Shown here piece by piece: positions 1 to 27,829 of a stretch of DNA of 64,000 nt. The number at the start of each line of letters is the position of its first letter. The stretch's first letter is position 1. Location of the stretch: the NCBI GenBank assembly GCA_965153355.1, contig OZ231128.1, forward strand, positions 5,952,001 through 6,016,000. The letters are read 5' to 3'. Source of the DNA: Flaccisagitta enflata (taxonomy: Eukaryota; Chaetognatha; Sagittoidea; Aphragmophora). The notes beneath the pieces are model-generated. The model was not told the DNA's origin. It searched no databases and saw only the letters and a list, made by a program, of their open reading frames with translations. The translations under genes were made by a program, and so were the position numbers.

Positions 1-1185
1 TTTGGAAATGGTGAGTGAGGATATTCTTTGAAGATAAAAACAAAAGGCAATCAAAGAAAAAGTGTCTGGTGAGTGAGGACATCTATTGAGAAAAAAAAAG
101 ACTACTACAAACAAAAGCTGGTGGTAAGTGAGGACACACTTTTGGGATAAAAAAAATCCTTAGGAAATAGTGAGTGAGGACATTCTTTGAAGATAAAAAC
201 AAAAGGCAATCAAAGAAAAAGGGTCTGGTGAGCGAGGACATCTATTGAGAAAAAAAAAGACTACTACAAACAAAAGATTGTGGTGAGTGAGGACACACTT
301 TTGGGATAAAAAATATCCTTTGGGAATGATGAGTGAGGACATTCTTTGAAGATAAAAACAAAAGGCAATCAAAGAAAAAAGATCTGGTGAGTGAGGACAT
401 CTATTGAGACAAAAAAAAAATACACTACAAACAAAAGATTGTGGTGAGTGAGGACACAGTTTTGGGATAAAAAAAGATCCTTGAGAAATGGTGAGGACTT
501 TTTTAGAAGATAAAAACAAAAGCCTACCAAAGAAAAAGTGTCTGGTGAGTGAGGACATCTACTGAGAAAAAAAAAGACTACTAGAAACAAAAGATCATGG
601 TGAGTGAGGACACACTTTTGGGATAAAAAAAATCCTTGGGGAATAATGAAAGAGAACATTCCTTGAAGATAAAAACAAAAAGCAATCAGGTGAGTGAGGA
701 CATCTGTTGAGAGATAAAAAGAATACTACAAACAAAAGATCATGGTGAGTGAGGACACATTTTTTTGGATAAAAAAAAATCTTGGGAAATGGTGAGTGAG
801 GACATTCTTTAAAGATAAAAACAAAAGGCTATCTAAGAAAAAGTGTCTGGTGAGTGAGGACATCTACTGAGAAAAAAAAAGACTACTACAAACAAAAGAT
901 CATGGTGAGTGAGGACACACTTTTGGGATAAAAAAAATCCTTGGGGAATAATGAAAGAGAACATTCTTTGAAGATAAAAACAAAAGGCAATCGGGTGAGT
1001 GAGGACATCTGTTGAGAAAAAAAAAGACTACTACAAACAAAAGATTATGGTGAGTGAGGACACAATTTTGGTATAAAAAAAATCCTTAAGAAATAGTGAG
1101 TGAGGACATTCTTTGAAAAAAAAATTGTAGAATATTGTTTGTTTGTTTTGATGGTGAGTGAGGACAAAAAAAAGGGAAGGAAAAT
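1..1185. repeat. Satellite-like tandem array, unit about 150-160 bp
   Basis: About eight imperfect copies of an A-rich unit are visible. Each unit holds three sub-blocks that begin with GTGAGTGAGGACA, followed by spacers such as TTCTTTGAAGATAAAAAC, CTATTGAGAAAAAA and CACTTTTGGGATAAAA. The array runs off the left edge of the window. ORFs in it are repeat artefacts. Confidence 0.9.
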
Positions 1186-1601
1186 AAAAAAAAAAAATTT
1201 ACCCAGGACTAAGTGGATCTTGCTTCGCTGCGATCCACAATAAGAAAAAAAAACAAAAGAAAAAACCAATCTAAGAGAAAAAAGAAGAAAAAAAGAAGAA
1301 AACAGACAAAAAAAGAAAAAAGAAAAAAAAATTAGAAAAGAAAAGAAAAGAAAAGAAAAGAAAAGAAAAGAAAAGAAAAGAAAAGAAAATTGAGAGAGTA
1401 ATATTGACTAAAAAAATATATGTAAATTAAAGAATTAAATATGTTTGAAATAGATCAGGGCGAGTGCCCGGTCAAACGAGCCAGTGGGGGAGCCCGCCAT
1501 TTCTCTCGCCGCCCCTGGAGATATGGAATGAATGCAACCTCTGCAGATATGCAGATGCTTACATGCGCAACAGCACATCGATAACATTGGTTTATTTTAA
1601 G
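1186..1601. other. A-rich non-coding stretch with (AAAAG)n microsatellite
   Basis: Mostly poly-A-like sequence with an AAAAG pentanucleotide microsatellite near 1335-1388. From about 1450 the composition becomes balanced and leads into the exon that starts at 1602. No gene was recognised. Confidence 0.6.
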
Positions 1602-13958
<12,357 letters not shown>

Positions 13959-15404
13959 ACGATTGTTCAAGTGAAACATATTCCACGCTTACCGGATCAT
14001 ACAATGTTGAAAAGAAAAACAACTGAAAACTACATACAAAAACTGGTTCTAGGATGATTTTTCAAAAAGCCGAGTTAACTGAAACTGAGAAATGTTTGCA
14101 CGCTCATTTGGATACAAGCGGATTTGCAAAACTTTTTACATTGTCATGTAATTTTGGAATTAGGCGTATTGGCTGTTGTCAGTTTACACTGTGTAATTCT
14201 GTTATGGATCCAGATACAGTAGATGTCGTCTAGACTTGGAATTATGGGGGAATTCATGTAAACTAGGCCAACACCTATAAGTTGCGTGCAAGACTTACAT
14301 TTAAAATGACTTAGAATAACTTAGTATACTTTTATATGACCTAAAGAAATAAAATTGAAAAAAAAAGTAGTGTGACCGACCGACCAACCGACTGACCAAC
14401 AGACAAAGCGGGGTGTTGTCACATGCACGCGACTAAAAAGACATATATAAAAGATTAGTATTCAGAATATAAATTGATGAGATGTTTTACTGATGGTGGG
14501 TGTTGGTTGCTAGGGAAATACATTTCTAGGTATCCTTATAAAAATTTCAATATTGTGACAAATATTATGAGAAAACATTGATTAGAATTAAATTTTTATG
14601 TTTTCCCATAGTATATTTTGAGAGACAATCGCTTGTATGGTGGTTGCTAAGGAGCATCACAGCGCTGTTACAAGTGTTACATATAGTCATGCTTTTTAGC
14701 AACAGCTAGACAAGTGATATTCTTAAAAACAAATTGTGGGAAAAAAAGCAAATTCGATTTTAAGCAATGTTATTATAAACAAGACTGGATACACGGCTAC
14801 CCCAGCTGCGTGCGGATGGGCAGGGGCAGTACTGGAGAAGGTCACTAGAGCATTTGGGCAGGAGCAGTAAGCTAAAAAAGCTCAAAAACACTGAAAAAGT
14901 AAAAAAGGGACCAACCAACTGATGAACCGACATAGCAGGGTGTAGAGTCGCATAGCATGCGACTAAAAATTTGTTGAAATATTGTCATTTTTGCAAGAAC
15001 ATATACAAATGTGTTTCCATGGCCTAGCGACTGATACCCATAGTTAAAAAAAACATTTATTTATTAGTTTATATTTTCAAAATATTAGTTTTTATATTTG
15101 TCTTTTTATTATGAAATTTCCCGTATTTCCAAGTCTAGACAACATCTACTGAATGTATTTTGTTAGCCAAAAGACGTATGAATTTCTTAGGGAGGGCACC
15201 GATTGATAAATATAAAGATCTCGGAGGGATTTTTAGAAGCGTGGGGTTGACTGAAGGAATACGTCTACAAGCGACATCATCTATAGTCCCAAGAGGGGGG
15301 AAAAAAGGGGAGATAATTTTTTTTTCATGTTAAGAATACAAGGAGTCTTATGTTTGGGTCTCTTCAAAACTTCATCTTCCTCTTCTGGATCATGTTTCAA
15401 TTTA
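13959..15404. other. Non-coding stretch with dispersed repeats
   Basis: 3'-flanking sequence of the PTB-like gene. AATAAA occurs at about 14348, inside a GACCGACCGACCAACCGAC repeat (14270-14440). Another fragment of that family lies at 14765-14965. No coding sequence was recognised. Confidence 0.55.
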
Positions 15405-18318
<2,914 letters not shown>

Positions 18319-18328
18319 ACATTTTCGA

Positions 18329-18330
<2 letters not shown>

Positions 18331-18406
<76 letters not shown>

Positions 18407-18407
18407 G

Positions 18408-18499
<92 letters not shown>
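18331..18499. repeat. (CT)n microsatellite
   Basis: About 170 bp of CT with a few CTGT interruptions, directly outside the right end of the fold-back element. Confidence 0.98.
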
Positions 18500-18501
<2 letters not shown>

Positions 18502-20410
18502 GTCAAAAGAATCCAATACGCGTCAATCGTTTGGCGGATGTGGCACCTGAAAAGAAATGTACAACCATTTCCTAGTCAACGTCCAAACCAAAAACACCCA
18601 TCTTAATAAGTAGTAGCAATCCTTTTGCTGTTTTCTGCCAGACATATTTTCATAATTTTTGTGCTTCTGAATCGTCCTTGGAACTGACTTTGTCAACTGA
18701 CTTTAGGGGTTTTCGCATTGGCAAAATTATCAAGATATTACATTAGGAATATCTAGATAATATCTAGATAATGTGCCCAATGCGAAAAACCCCTTTAATT
18801 ATCAATTTTGTCTCGATTTATAAATTCCACTCAAAACATTTGGCATCTGTTAGAGCCGCAAGTGTTGTGTTCCCCTCCTCTTCCTTTTATTCCAGTATTG
18901 AATCATTGAAAAGATATTCTCAATATCTTTTATATTTATGTACTATGCAGATTTCTTTTTGTCCTTCTTCTAAATATGGATGAATTTTTTGGCGTTTAAT
19001 GTCATGACAGCTATCTCTCCTGGTTTTGTCTTATTGACGAGGACCATGAGGCATGAGCAGCCAATTAAAGTAGATCCAGTTTCATAGTAAAATAAAGTAG
19101 CTTCTTAAATTATTTAGTCCATACCTGGTTGGCTCAGCCGCTAATAACCACTTTTGAACGATTTGCTCAAGCTTTCAGGATCAAGTAGCTGAAATGATTA
19201 AGTAGCTAAAATGAGCCGTTGAGCCGTTGAACATATTTGAAATATTTGTGAACTATACTTAGGCTAGCCAGTGACGCGGGGTCACAATATTGTTAAGAAC
19301 AGTTAGGCAGGGGTGTCTAACCCCCATCCACGTCCCACACCTTCTCCCCCCCCACACACACACACAACTAGTCATCCAAGGATCGCACATGGTCAGCAAT
19401 ACCCAATGCCCGGCTTGAAGCTAAGTAGTGGAGTGAGAGCAGGGCAGCGGCTTCAAAGGACCAATGTCTGGAGGGACACAGGGGTGAATTTTATGATGTC
19501 CTGAGCGGGCATGTATTAAGCCAAAGAAGACTGATTGAGGCTATTAAGGTGGATTTGAGGTCTGGAGGGCAGATGTAAGGCATGAAGAGCATATTTGTGG
19601 TCCGTGGAGCAAGCTTGAGACCCAAATGGCAGATTTGAGGCCTGGGAGCTGATTTGAGGTTTGGAAGGCAGATTTGAGGTCTGGAGAGTTGTTTGAGGTT
19701 CTTTAGGCCAAGTTATGGGTTGGAAGGGCTAATTTGAGGGCTGAAATCAGGCCTAGGAGTGCTGCTTTGAGGCCCTTATAGTTTACAGGGGGGGCCGGAC
19801 AGACCCCTGTGTTTTACAAAAAGCATCTATTACATGTTTAACATTCAGGAGGAAATTGTATATAGATTTGGTTTTCATAGCAAATGTAGTTCCAGTAACA
19901 TGAGATTTGAAGAGACATGGAGATACATAAAGAGAAACAAATTATGATAAAAAGATGCTAAGAGATGAGCAAATGAAGAGAAAACCTTGAAAATCATGTA
20001 TAGAAATCTTCCGGTTACCCGGGGTGCTAATTGAGGGTAGCAGGGTACGGTACGCGGCAGGACCGCCACCAAGTCAGTAGTTGTGGCAGATGATAGGTGA
20101 AACATGAAAAATGAAATAAAAGAGAAAAATAGCCAAATAAATTTTTGTTTGAGGTGATATGCAAATTAAATTTCTGATTAATGTAAAGTAAAACCTGTTT
20201 TTATCATTTAAATCTGTAAAACAAATATATACTATTATTCATAGGGCTAGTTTTGTTAGAAGATAAGGGAATATCATTAGTAAAGAATGCGGCAGCCTTG
20301 GTTAGAATTTTCTTGCTATGTAGCAGCTTTACATATCTAAAAAAAGTGTAACTTAACAGGGGCCTAAAATAGAATAAAAATTCAAATGGAAAACTATCAT
20401 TTTTAGAATC
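18500..20410. other. Intergenic stretch, repeat remnants only
   Basis: 19380-19500 resembles 6230-6320 (CAGGGCAGCGGC with flanking text). 19520-19790 is a series of degenerate GATTTGAGGTCTGGAGGGC-like purine-rich repeats. No exon was recognised. Confidence 0.55.
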
Positions 20411-20414
20411 ATAG

Positions 20415-21075
20415 GAATTACAGAATGTTTTTTCTGGAATGCACCAAAAGAAACGTATATATCTCTGCTCCTGAGCATCGTAGCTATATGCGATATTTTA
20501 ATTCATCAGCATATTAAAGCGACAGATACATACAATCACGCACACATCTACTAACCATTGGAAAGAGCATGAAAAACTATTTTAGGTATGTTTTTTTCTG
20601 ATATTCACGTCCATCATGAAATTGCTCTACCACACCACCAGCAAAAACGCTGAAATCTCTAACGCCCGGAAATTGACTATTTTATTCTCCTTACAAAAAA
20701 ATGTCTAAAGGTTCATGAGGTCAAATAACTGAGAATTATGTGGTGGACTTAATTACGATACAGATTTATTCTAAAGTTTGTCCAGTAAATCATAGGGATA
20801 CCCCATAATTGTTTTCTATTTGATCTACTGAACCTCTTGGTCTTCTTCAAAAAGAGAATAAAATTGCCAATTTCTGGGTGTTGGAGATTTCCATGCTTTT
20901 GCCAGCGTTATGGTAGAGCAATTTCATGATGAATGTTGACGTCAGAAAAAAAAATATTTGAAATAGTTTATCACGCTCTTTCCAATGGTGCAATCGACGT
21001 TTGGCTATGATGCTCAGGAGCAAAGATATATAGGTTTCTCTTGGTGCATTTCAGAAAAAACATACTGTATTGAAA
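20415..21075. repeat. Imperfect inverted repeat, about 660 bp
   Basis: The left arm (GTTTTTTCTGGAATGCACCA ... CTCCTGAGCATC ... ATGAAATTGCTCTACCA) reappears reverse-complemented at about 20870-21065 (TGGTAGAGCAATTTCATGAT ... GATGCTCAGGAGC ... TGGTGCATTTCAG). It is probably an ageing fold-back element. Confidence 0.75.
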
Positions 21076-22630
21076 AGGAAGTTATTACTTATTGTTTTCT
21101 GTTTGTTATTACTATGCAGTTATTGCAACTTGCAGTCATATTAAATGATATTAAAGGTTTGACAATAACTGTAACTTCATGAAGTGGCATCATGACCAAT
21201 ATAACAGCAAATATTTGAGGTTTTAACTGGACTCAGTTAGGCAATACATCTCTAGGGCATTACCAAAAAAATTTGTTTTTTAATTGGAAACTAATGATGC
21301 ATTTAATCCAGATTGGGATTATAATGCGTTCTTATGTGCTATCTGTACATAAAATAATTCAAAAACATGCGGCTTGGGGGGGGGGGCAGATTTGAAAAAT
21401 TTAGGGGGGCCCAAAATTTTCCTTTCTAGCCCTGGATTATCAATTTTAACTCAATTTTAACCCATTATCATAAATTGAATATTGGTAATGAATAATGAAA
21501 AACAAAAGGTAGCTCTCTTCCTGCCATCTAGATTTGGCCACAGTGCAATGCTGCCAGGTGGCGATGTCAATCTCAATGACATTTCTTCAGCTCACTCCTT
21601 TTCGTAACATTGGATTTTACTGCAAGTTGTTACAGCCCGTGCTATTTAGTCTCCATGAACAAATGAACTTACCACTTAAGCGCTTTCGCAGCAATTTTTC
21701 TGCGGTTGTTCAGAAATTGCATCTACAACTGAAAGCGGTTGTTTACTGTTTTATTTACGTTCGGGAAGGGAACAAAGGAAAGAAAATGCTGTCAACGAAC
21801 AATTCTTTTGGCCTTGATTGGCCAACAATTAATTGGTCTGACAAATTTTCCTATGCATTAAACATCCCAATAGCTGTCTTTTTAGTTGCGACAAAGCACC
21901 TCTTCAACTGGCTCTATCCGTCGGTTGGTTGGTTGGTCTGTCTGTTGGTAACTCATTCGTTCGACGATCCAAACGTCGCATCTTATTGGCCTACTTGGCC
22001 TTGTTTTTTCTGCCAAAAGAAAGGAAAGTAACTTACAAATATGAATAAAGAAAATGATAATTACAAGCGGAAAAAAAAAGACATTTGCATTGGTCAAAGC
22101 GAATAGACTCCCATGTATTTTCATTGAAGATGTAACCGCGCTGCGGCAACAATAAAACGAAACTCGAGACAGGGCTTGTCCTTAAAATATCCTCTGGTTT
22201 GGCCCTATACCTTTTTTTATTACACCTTTAAAATTTTAAAGACAAGAGGTGTGCAATAGACGCGTCCTCTTTTCTTGTAAGATGTTAAGATGCGAATTAT
22301 TAAGATATATAGATAATAAGATATAATAATATGAAGATATAGATAATAAGATATAATGATATGATGATATTTCCTCTCATTGTCTGGTCTCTTACCTTTC
22401 TTTTCTCATCAATATCATTTTCAGTAAAAGAGGCCAGGAACTCATGTTTTGAACATTGGTTAGTAAAAACCGATGTCCTCATGAATGATATGCATCTGTT
22501 GAGTTTTACCATTGTGAGACTCTTTTTATGTTTGGCTAATTTTTGGCCAACTTTTTGTCCTTTTTTTGCCAGTTAGGTCATTCAGAAGAATCCAGCCGCC
22601 CCTCTTAACCTTAACATATTGTATTTGCAG
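21076..22630. other. Intergenic / NASP 5' region
   Basis: AT-rich. A fragment of the GGTTGGTTGGTCTGTC dispersed repeat lies at 21876-21990, and an ATATAGATAATAAGATATAAT stretch at 22300-22370. An acceptor-like TATTTGCAG ends at 22630 and may mark a 5' UTR intron of the NASP gene. Confidence 0.5.
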
Positions 22631-22709
22631 AGGAATATTACGAGAATCTTGCTTCATCCTTGAGCCAACGTTCCATAAAAAGGAAATCATAAAAAACTGT
22701 AGCGGTAAA

Positions 22710-23305
22710 ATGTTCAAGGAACCCGGCGAAGGGAGTGAGTCTCCCGGCCAGAGCGTCGACGACGTACTCGACGAGCAATTGGGAGAAGGCGCCGACGAGA
22801 TCCTCGATGACGAGGGAATTGACGCTCTTCTGGAGGTGAATGGAGTGGGAGGAGGAGGAGGAGGTGGTGGTGGTGGTGCTGGAGCGTCCTCTTCTTCTTC
22901 GGCCACAGCTGAGGAACTCTCCGCCCCTCCTCAGAGTCCGCCCGCTTCTTCCTCCTCCTCCTCATCCTCCACTATGCCCCTCAAGGATGCCGTGACTCCT
23001 CAAAAGCGACACCAAGAGGCGATGATGTTGATGATGCAAGGGAAGCGACATCTGCTCGTTAAGGATCTCCACTCGGCCGTCAACGCGTATCAAGAGGCTT
23101 GTCGAATCATGGACGAGACTCATGGACAGTTGGCGGCCCCTTGCGGGGATGCGTACTTTCAATACGGACAAGCTCTGCTCGAACTCGCCCGGTCTGAGAA
23201 TCAAGTGTTGGCGATGGGGGGAGTGCCAGAAGAGGACGACGATGACGACGATGATGATGAAGATGAGGAAGAAGAGGAGGAAGGGGAAAAGGGAGCGGAG
23301 GAAGG

Positions 23306-23339
<34 letters not shown>

Positions 23340-26300
23340 CCGGAGGACGAAGACTTGGAAGCGAGCGCCAAGGAGGAAATTGAAGGTCCTTCCGGCAAAA
23401 AGGACAAAGGCAAGGGACCAGCCCCTAAGAAGAAGAAATCTGCACAAGGTAAATCCACCACTCTTTGCAGTAAAACTGTTTTCACGTTTCACCTGGGTGG
23501 CAGATTGGTCTAACTGTATTGTGTGTTCAGTTTGTTGTTATAGTCTCGGACTCGCTGTTTGTCGGTCCATCGGTCAGTGACGAGTTGGTAAGTGTGGAAG
23601 GCTCTTGCAATAATGATGGCGGGGTTCTGGGTTTGTGTTTTAGAGGTGGGGGGGGGGTGTTATGCCCCTGCCTTCCAGTCCACGACCCCCCCCCCCCCCG
23701 TGTTGCTCGTTTCATGACTTACCGCGGTAAAACTTTTCTTCTCGTTGAAAAAAAAACTTAGGAGACGCTTCGGCCGATTCAGCCCCGGGTTCGGCTTCGA
23801 AAGAGGAAGAAGAGGAAGGCGAAGATGAGGAGGAGCAAAATGAGAATCCGGATGAAGAGGAAGTGACAAATCTTCAGCTAGCTTGGGAAATGCTGGAATT
23901 GGCCAAGCTGGTCTTCCTCAAGGTAAGTCTGAAAAGCGTTTAAGGTACAATTCGATGTTTCATAGACATATAATTGTAAGGGTTAGAGCAAGACGTGCGA
24001 CAAGGTCAGGGCAGGGGCGGTGATGAGAAGGCTATGTATTTGGGAGGGAGCAGTGATTCAAAAAACCGCCCGTAAACGCCCAAAAAAAGTTTTTAAAAAA
24101 GTGTCACTGACGGATGGATGGACGGACAAAGCGGGTTGTAAAGTTGTTAGCACGCAACTAAAAATAGACTTTCAATTGGCCAAATTTGAGATAGAAAAAA
24201 ATTGTTCCGTGTTCAGCCACTTTTTAGTTGCGGACACGCAACACTGTAAGAGGCTTTGTCCGTCGGTCCACGAGTCGAAAAATGGGAAAACGCGCATTTC
24301 CGCCCCTGCCCACCCGTCCGCAACTGGTGGCCGTGTATCCGGCCTTGTTCTCTCAATTTGTCCCACAAATTCCTTCATTTAAAAAAAAAAAAGGAGCCGA
24401 TAACGAAAGAGAAGCAGATCAAAGCCGCCGATTGTTTCTTGACGTTGGGCGAAGTGTCTCTCGAATCGGAAGCTTACGACGCGGCCGTCGACGACTTCAA
24501 TCGATGTCTGGACATTCAGAAGCAGCATCTGGAAGACGACGACCGATACATCGCCGAAACTCACTATCAACTCGGTCTCACGCATTCATTCGCCAAAAAC
24601 TACAAGGACGCCAAACTACATTTCCGACACGCGATCAAGGTATATATATGAAGAAGATCTTCTTAGAAGATGAAGGCCTTTTTCCCTTTAATCATTTAGA
24701 AAAATTGTAACCTTACCCCCTTTAGTCAAAATTCTCCATGTCCCAGCCCCCCTAAATTGAAGGAAAGGACCAAAACTGGGGACTTGGACTACCTCTAGTT
24801 CCAATTTTTCAATTGGGTTTATATCATTATAATTAGCTGAGTTGGAAAACCCATCCAATGCCAGAAGTCAGCACTAGTCAAAGGTTACATCATCATAGCC
24901 CCCTCAAAAAATTTTAATATCATTTTCTAATTCAAATATTGTTTCTTAAGACAAAAGGCTTATGACTGTTCAAAAAACACATTTCCAAGGGTTTTTGGAT
25001 ACAAGTTTCAACAACCACATTAAATGGGTCAAGTGCTCAAATTTGGTTTTGTGTGCATATGTAATGGAAGCTTATGTTTTACAGAAATAGGTGACTTTTA
25101 ATTTTGGTTAGTTTTTTTCTTTATTTTTACACTATGAAATTTATGGTTAGTTTAATTTATTACAAAATGTTGCACAACTCATATGATAAGGGGGTGAAGG
25201 GAAGATGGGCTCGCGAGACCAAATGAAGAAATGTAAATCATGGTACAGTTACACCCAGCTATAACGGACCCAATAGTAAGGGAAATCCGCCTATAATTCT
25301 GCAAATGAAAAGGTAGATCATAGTAAATTGCATAGGCGTAGCCTATAGTAATAGTTTCAATGATTGTATCAAAAATTTTCAGGGGTGTATATAGTTGAGC
25401 GGCTTTTGATTTTATTCCCCCCCCTCTGCCTTTGATTTTCTTCCCCGCAACACGTCGCGTCGCGTTACAAAATCTTTGATTTTTTTCCCCTCCAAGCTAT
25501 AAAACAGTACGTTTTAGGTTTAAATAGTGTTGAATTGTGTTTTAGTAATTGTATTTTACCTTTTGGTACTACCAAAAGTGTTAGATCTTCAAAAAGTTTC
25601 TTTTTTCTTTTTTTTAAACTTTTGATTATCTTCCCCATCTTTAAACCTTTTGATTTTATTCCCCCCCCCCCACCGGGGGGGGGGGAATACTCAACTTTAT
25701 ACACCCCTGAAAATTTTCAGTACAATGGCGAAGAATTTAGGATATCACAATGTTTGGGTGAAAATTCATGGAATCATCAAATTTATGTCAAGCATCATTG
25801 TAACAGGTCAATAGATAATAAACCTCCTTGTAAACTTCTTTTATTGGCAATAATAGAAATTCGCCTAAACTGGAAAAATGTATCAGTCACTTGGTATCCG
25901 TTATTGCGAGGTTCCACTGTAGTATAGTGCAGGTAGTTCTTTCTTAGATGTTGGTTAGCCACGGTAGTTTAGTGCAGTTAGTTCATTCTTAGATGTTGGT
26001 ATATAAGCTCGACTCCCTTTCCTCAGTCACACGCGTTATGGCTTTTCTCCTCCCGCCCAATACATTCATGAGTATTTATCAAGTTTGTAATCTAGTAAAT
26101 TGGGATCCAGGTGTTGGAGAGTCGCGTTGGAAATTGTCGGGGTCAAATCGAAGCGGCCATCGCCGAAAAAGGCTCCAAAGAAAAGGCTTTTATGGACGAC
26201 AAAGTTTACAAAGCCAAAGAAGAAATTCGAGACATCGAGGATTTACTGCCGGAAATTCAGGTACAGCTTTTGCGAGCAGAATATAGTCTTGACTCGACTT

Positions 26301-27173
26301 TTTGCAGGAAAATCGTTTTCAGTTATTCTCAATCGCGTGTTCGCGACTATAGGCATCTGTAATAACCATTGATCATTTCAGCACATCCATATATCACTTT
26401 GGTCTCTTTAACAATTAACAATCAATTTCCGCCAGGCCAAATACGATGACGCTCGTGAAATGGAAGCGGAGCATTCCGAGGCGTCGCAAGCTGTCAAAGA
26501 GGCGTCTGAGAATCTCCATCGAAGTCCCGCCAAGAAGAATCCCTCCGCCGCTGGAACGTCATCCTCCTCAGCTGCCTCCTCTTCCTCCATCGCCTCTTCC
26601 TCCGCCGCCGCCTCTTCCTCCACTTCTAGTGGCGCCGGGTCGTCTTCTTCTTCATCGGCCGTATCTTCGAGCTCTTCGTCGTCCACGTTCACGGCGCCGT
26701 TTCCACGCGACGAAGACGCAACCGTCAATGGCGGCGTCAAAAAGATCACTTTCGGGTCCGCGTCGTCCGCGTCTTCCGTGGCGCCGGCTGGCGTCTCTAT
26801 GATCGGCGTGAGAAGGAATCTCAACAAAGAATCGTCATCTTCGTCGTCGTCGTCGTCATCATCTTCATCCTCCTCCTCCTCCGCGTTTGCGGCTTCCTCC
26901 AAATCCATTCCCTCCGGCGCTATTAACGACATTTCGTCCCTGGTGAGAAGAAAACGGAAACCGGAGGAAATTGTCGTCGCGGCGCCACCCGCCGCTGCTT
27001 CCGCTGGCGTCGTAGCGAACGGTTCATCCTCAAACGGCGTTGAAGTTGCCGCCGGAGATGATACCGACGCCGCTCCAGCGCTGACCAACGGCGTCGGAAA
27101 TCACGTCAACGGCGACGCCGGAAATGAAACCACGCCGGATGCGAAGCGCGTCAAAATCAACGGAGAGGCTTGA
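22710..27173 (+). CDS. NASP: NASP family histone chaperone (SHNi-TPR protein)
   Basis: NASP/Sim3/Hif1-family proteins bind histone H3-H4 (and H1) and maintain the soluble pool for chromatin assembly. Exons 22710-23448, 23762-23922, 24394-24639, 26111-26260 and 26436-27173 join in frame (677 residues). Residues about 97-165 are the first TPR pair (PQKRHQEAMMLMMQGKRHLL). Residues about 171-213 are the acidic tract that interrupts the second TPR, as in NASP. NLQLAWEMLELAKLVFLK begins the SHNi segment, followed by AETHYQLGLTHSFAKNYKDA and the coiled EEIRDIEDLLPEIQ. Near residue 597 is the conserved INDISSLVRRKRKPEE with its nuclear localisation signal. A Gly run and long Ser/Ala runs are low-complexity additions. 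Exon 2 lacks a start codon and is seen only through its splice sites. The start at 22710 follows GTAAA; the upstream in-frame ATG is in the probable UTR. Confidence 0.9.
23985..24165 (+). repeat. Dispersed repeat fragment in NASP intron 2
   Basis: Contains GTCAGGGCAGGGGCGGTGAT, GACGGACAAAGCGGGTTGTA and GCACGCAACTA, resembling the repeats near 3900-4530 and 14765-14965. Confidence 0.55.
24222..24350 (+). repeat. Dispersed hairpin repeat, family R1, in NASP intron 2
   Basis: Same text as 11967-12131 (TAGTTGCGGACACGCAACAC ... CGTGTATCCGGCCTTG), placed 40 bp upstream of the exon at 24394. Confidence 0.8.
24640..26110. other. NASP intron 3
   Basis: AT-rich, with poly-C/poly-G tracts at 25411-25420 and 25660-25685. 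No exon was recognised between the donor GTATAT and the acceptor GGGATCCAG. Confidence 0.6.
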
Positions 27174-27829
27174 TAGTTATGGCTCAGATTGGGGGGGGGG
27201 ACTTATTATTTCAATTTACTTATAATGAGGGATTCTTTAAATTTTTGTTGCCCCCGTCATGAAGCTACTCCCGTCTCGAGTTTTGGGCGGGAGTTGTGTT
27301 TTTATCAAGAAGAACAACTGTTATTCCAGTGCCATCTTGTTTTTCGCTTGAATGTTCCAATTACCCGTCGTTTTACGGGCTGTTTGTTCCACGATCTATA
27401 CTGCAGCTATCCGTTACAATATTTTTCTCCTCAACCTCTTGTTTTCTCTTCCCTTCCCGTTCCACCATTTTGTCATGATTTTTTGTCGCCCGTCTTGGTT
27501 TCGAATCCCTGTTGCTTTTCACAAATAGACAAAACGAAAAAAGATGTTACCTCTGTTCAAAGCTCGTCATGTCGGTCATTGTTTTTCTTTATTTTTTTCT
27601 TGTTGATGGAGCCACGTTTTTATCCGTTGTGTTCTAATTGACCGACTTTCGTGCCGAATCTTTGCCTCGGGCTATGAAAAAAGCAGCTATACAAACAATC
27701 CGCGTACATTGTTTGTTTAAAAGTATCGCCACATTTTATTCCTTATCAATCAGGAAACACATATAGAAAAGGCGTAAAAAAAAAGATTTATAAAAAAAGA
27801 CGGGCGGTGACTGAAAGATTTAAGCAAAA
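27174..27829. promoter_or_regulatory. NASP 3' UTR and CDC73 promoter region
   Basis: About 650 bp separates the NASP stop from the CDC73 start, so terminator and promoter must both lie here. I see no clear AATAAA and no TATA box. The CDC73 start context is AGCAAAAATGGCG. Confidence 0.45.

Noticed and set aside
19380-19500. 5S rRNA-like text (GAAGCTAAGTAG)
   Set aside because: Only a short match; the flanks do not fit a 5S gene and a related copy at 6230-6320 lacks it.
21534-22031. 165-residue + strand ORF upstream of NASP
   Set aside because: Its last third is a dispersed repeat and it has no recognisable domain or splice context.
22960-23490. Antisense ORFs opposite the NASP acidic tract
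   Set aside because: They are shadows of GAG/GAA-rich coding sequence in the other strand.
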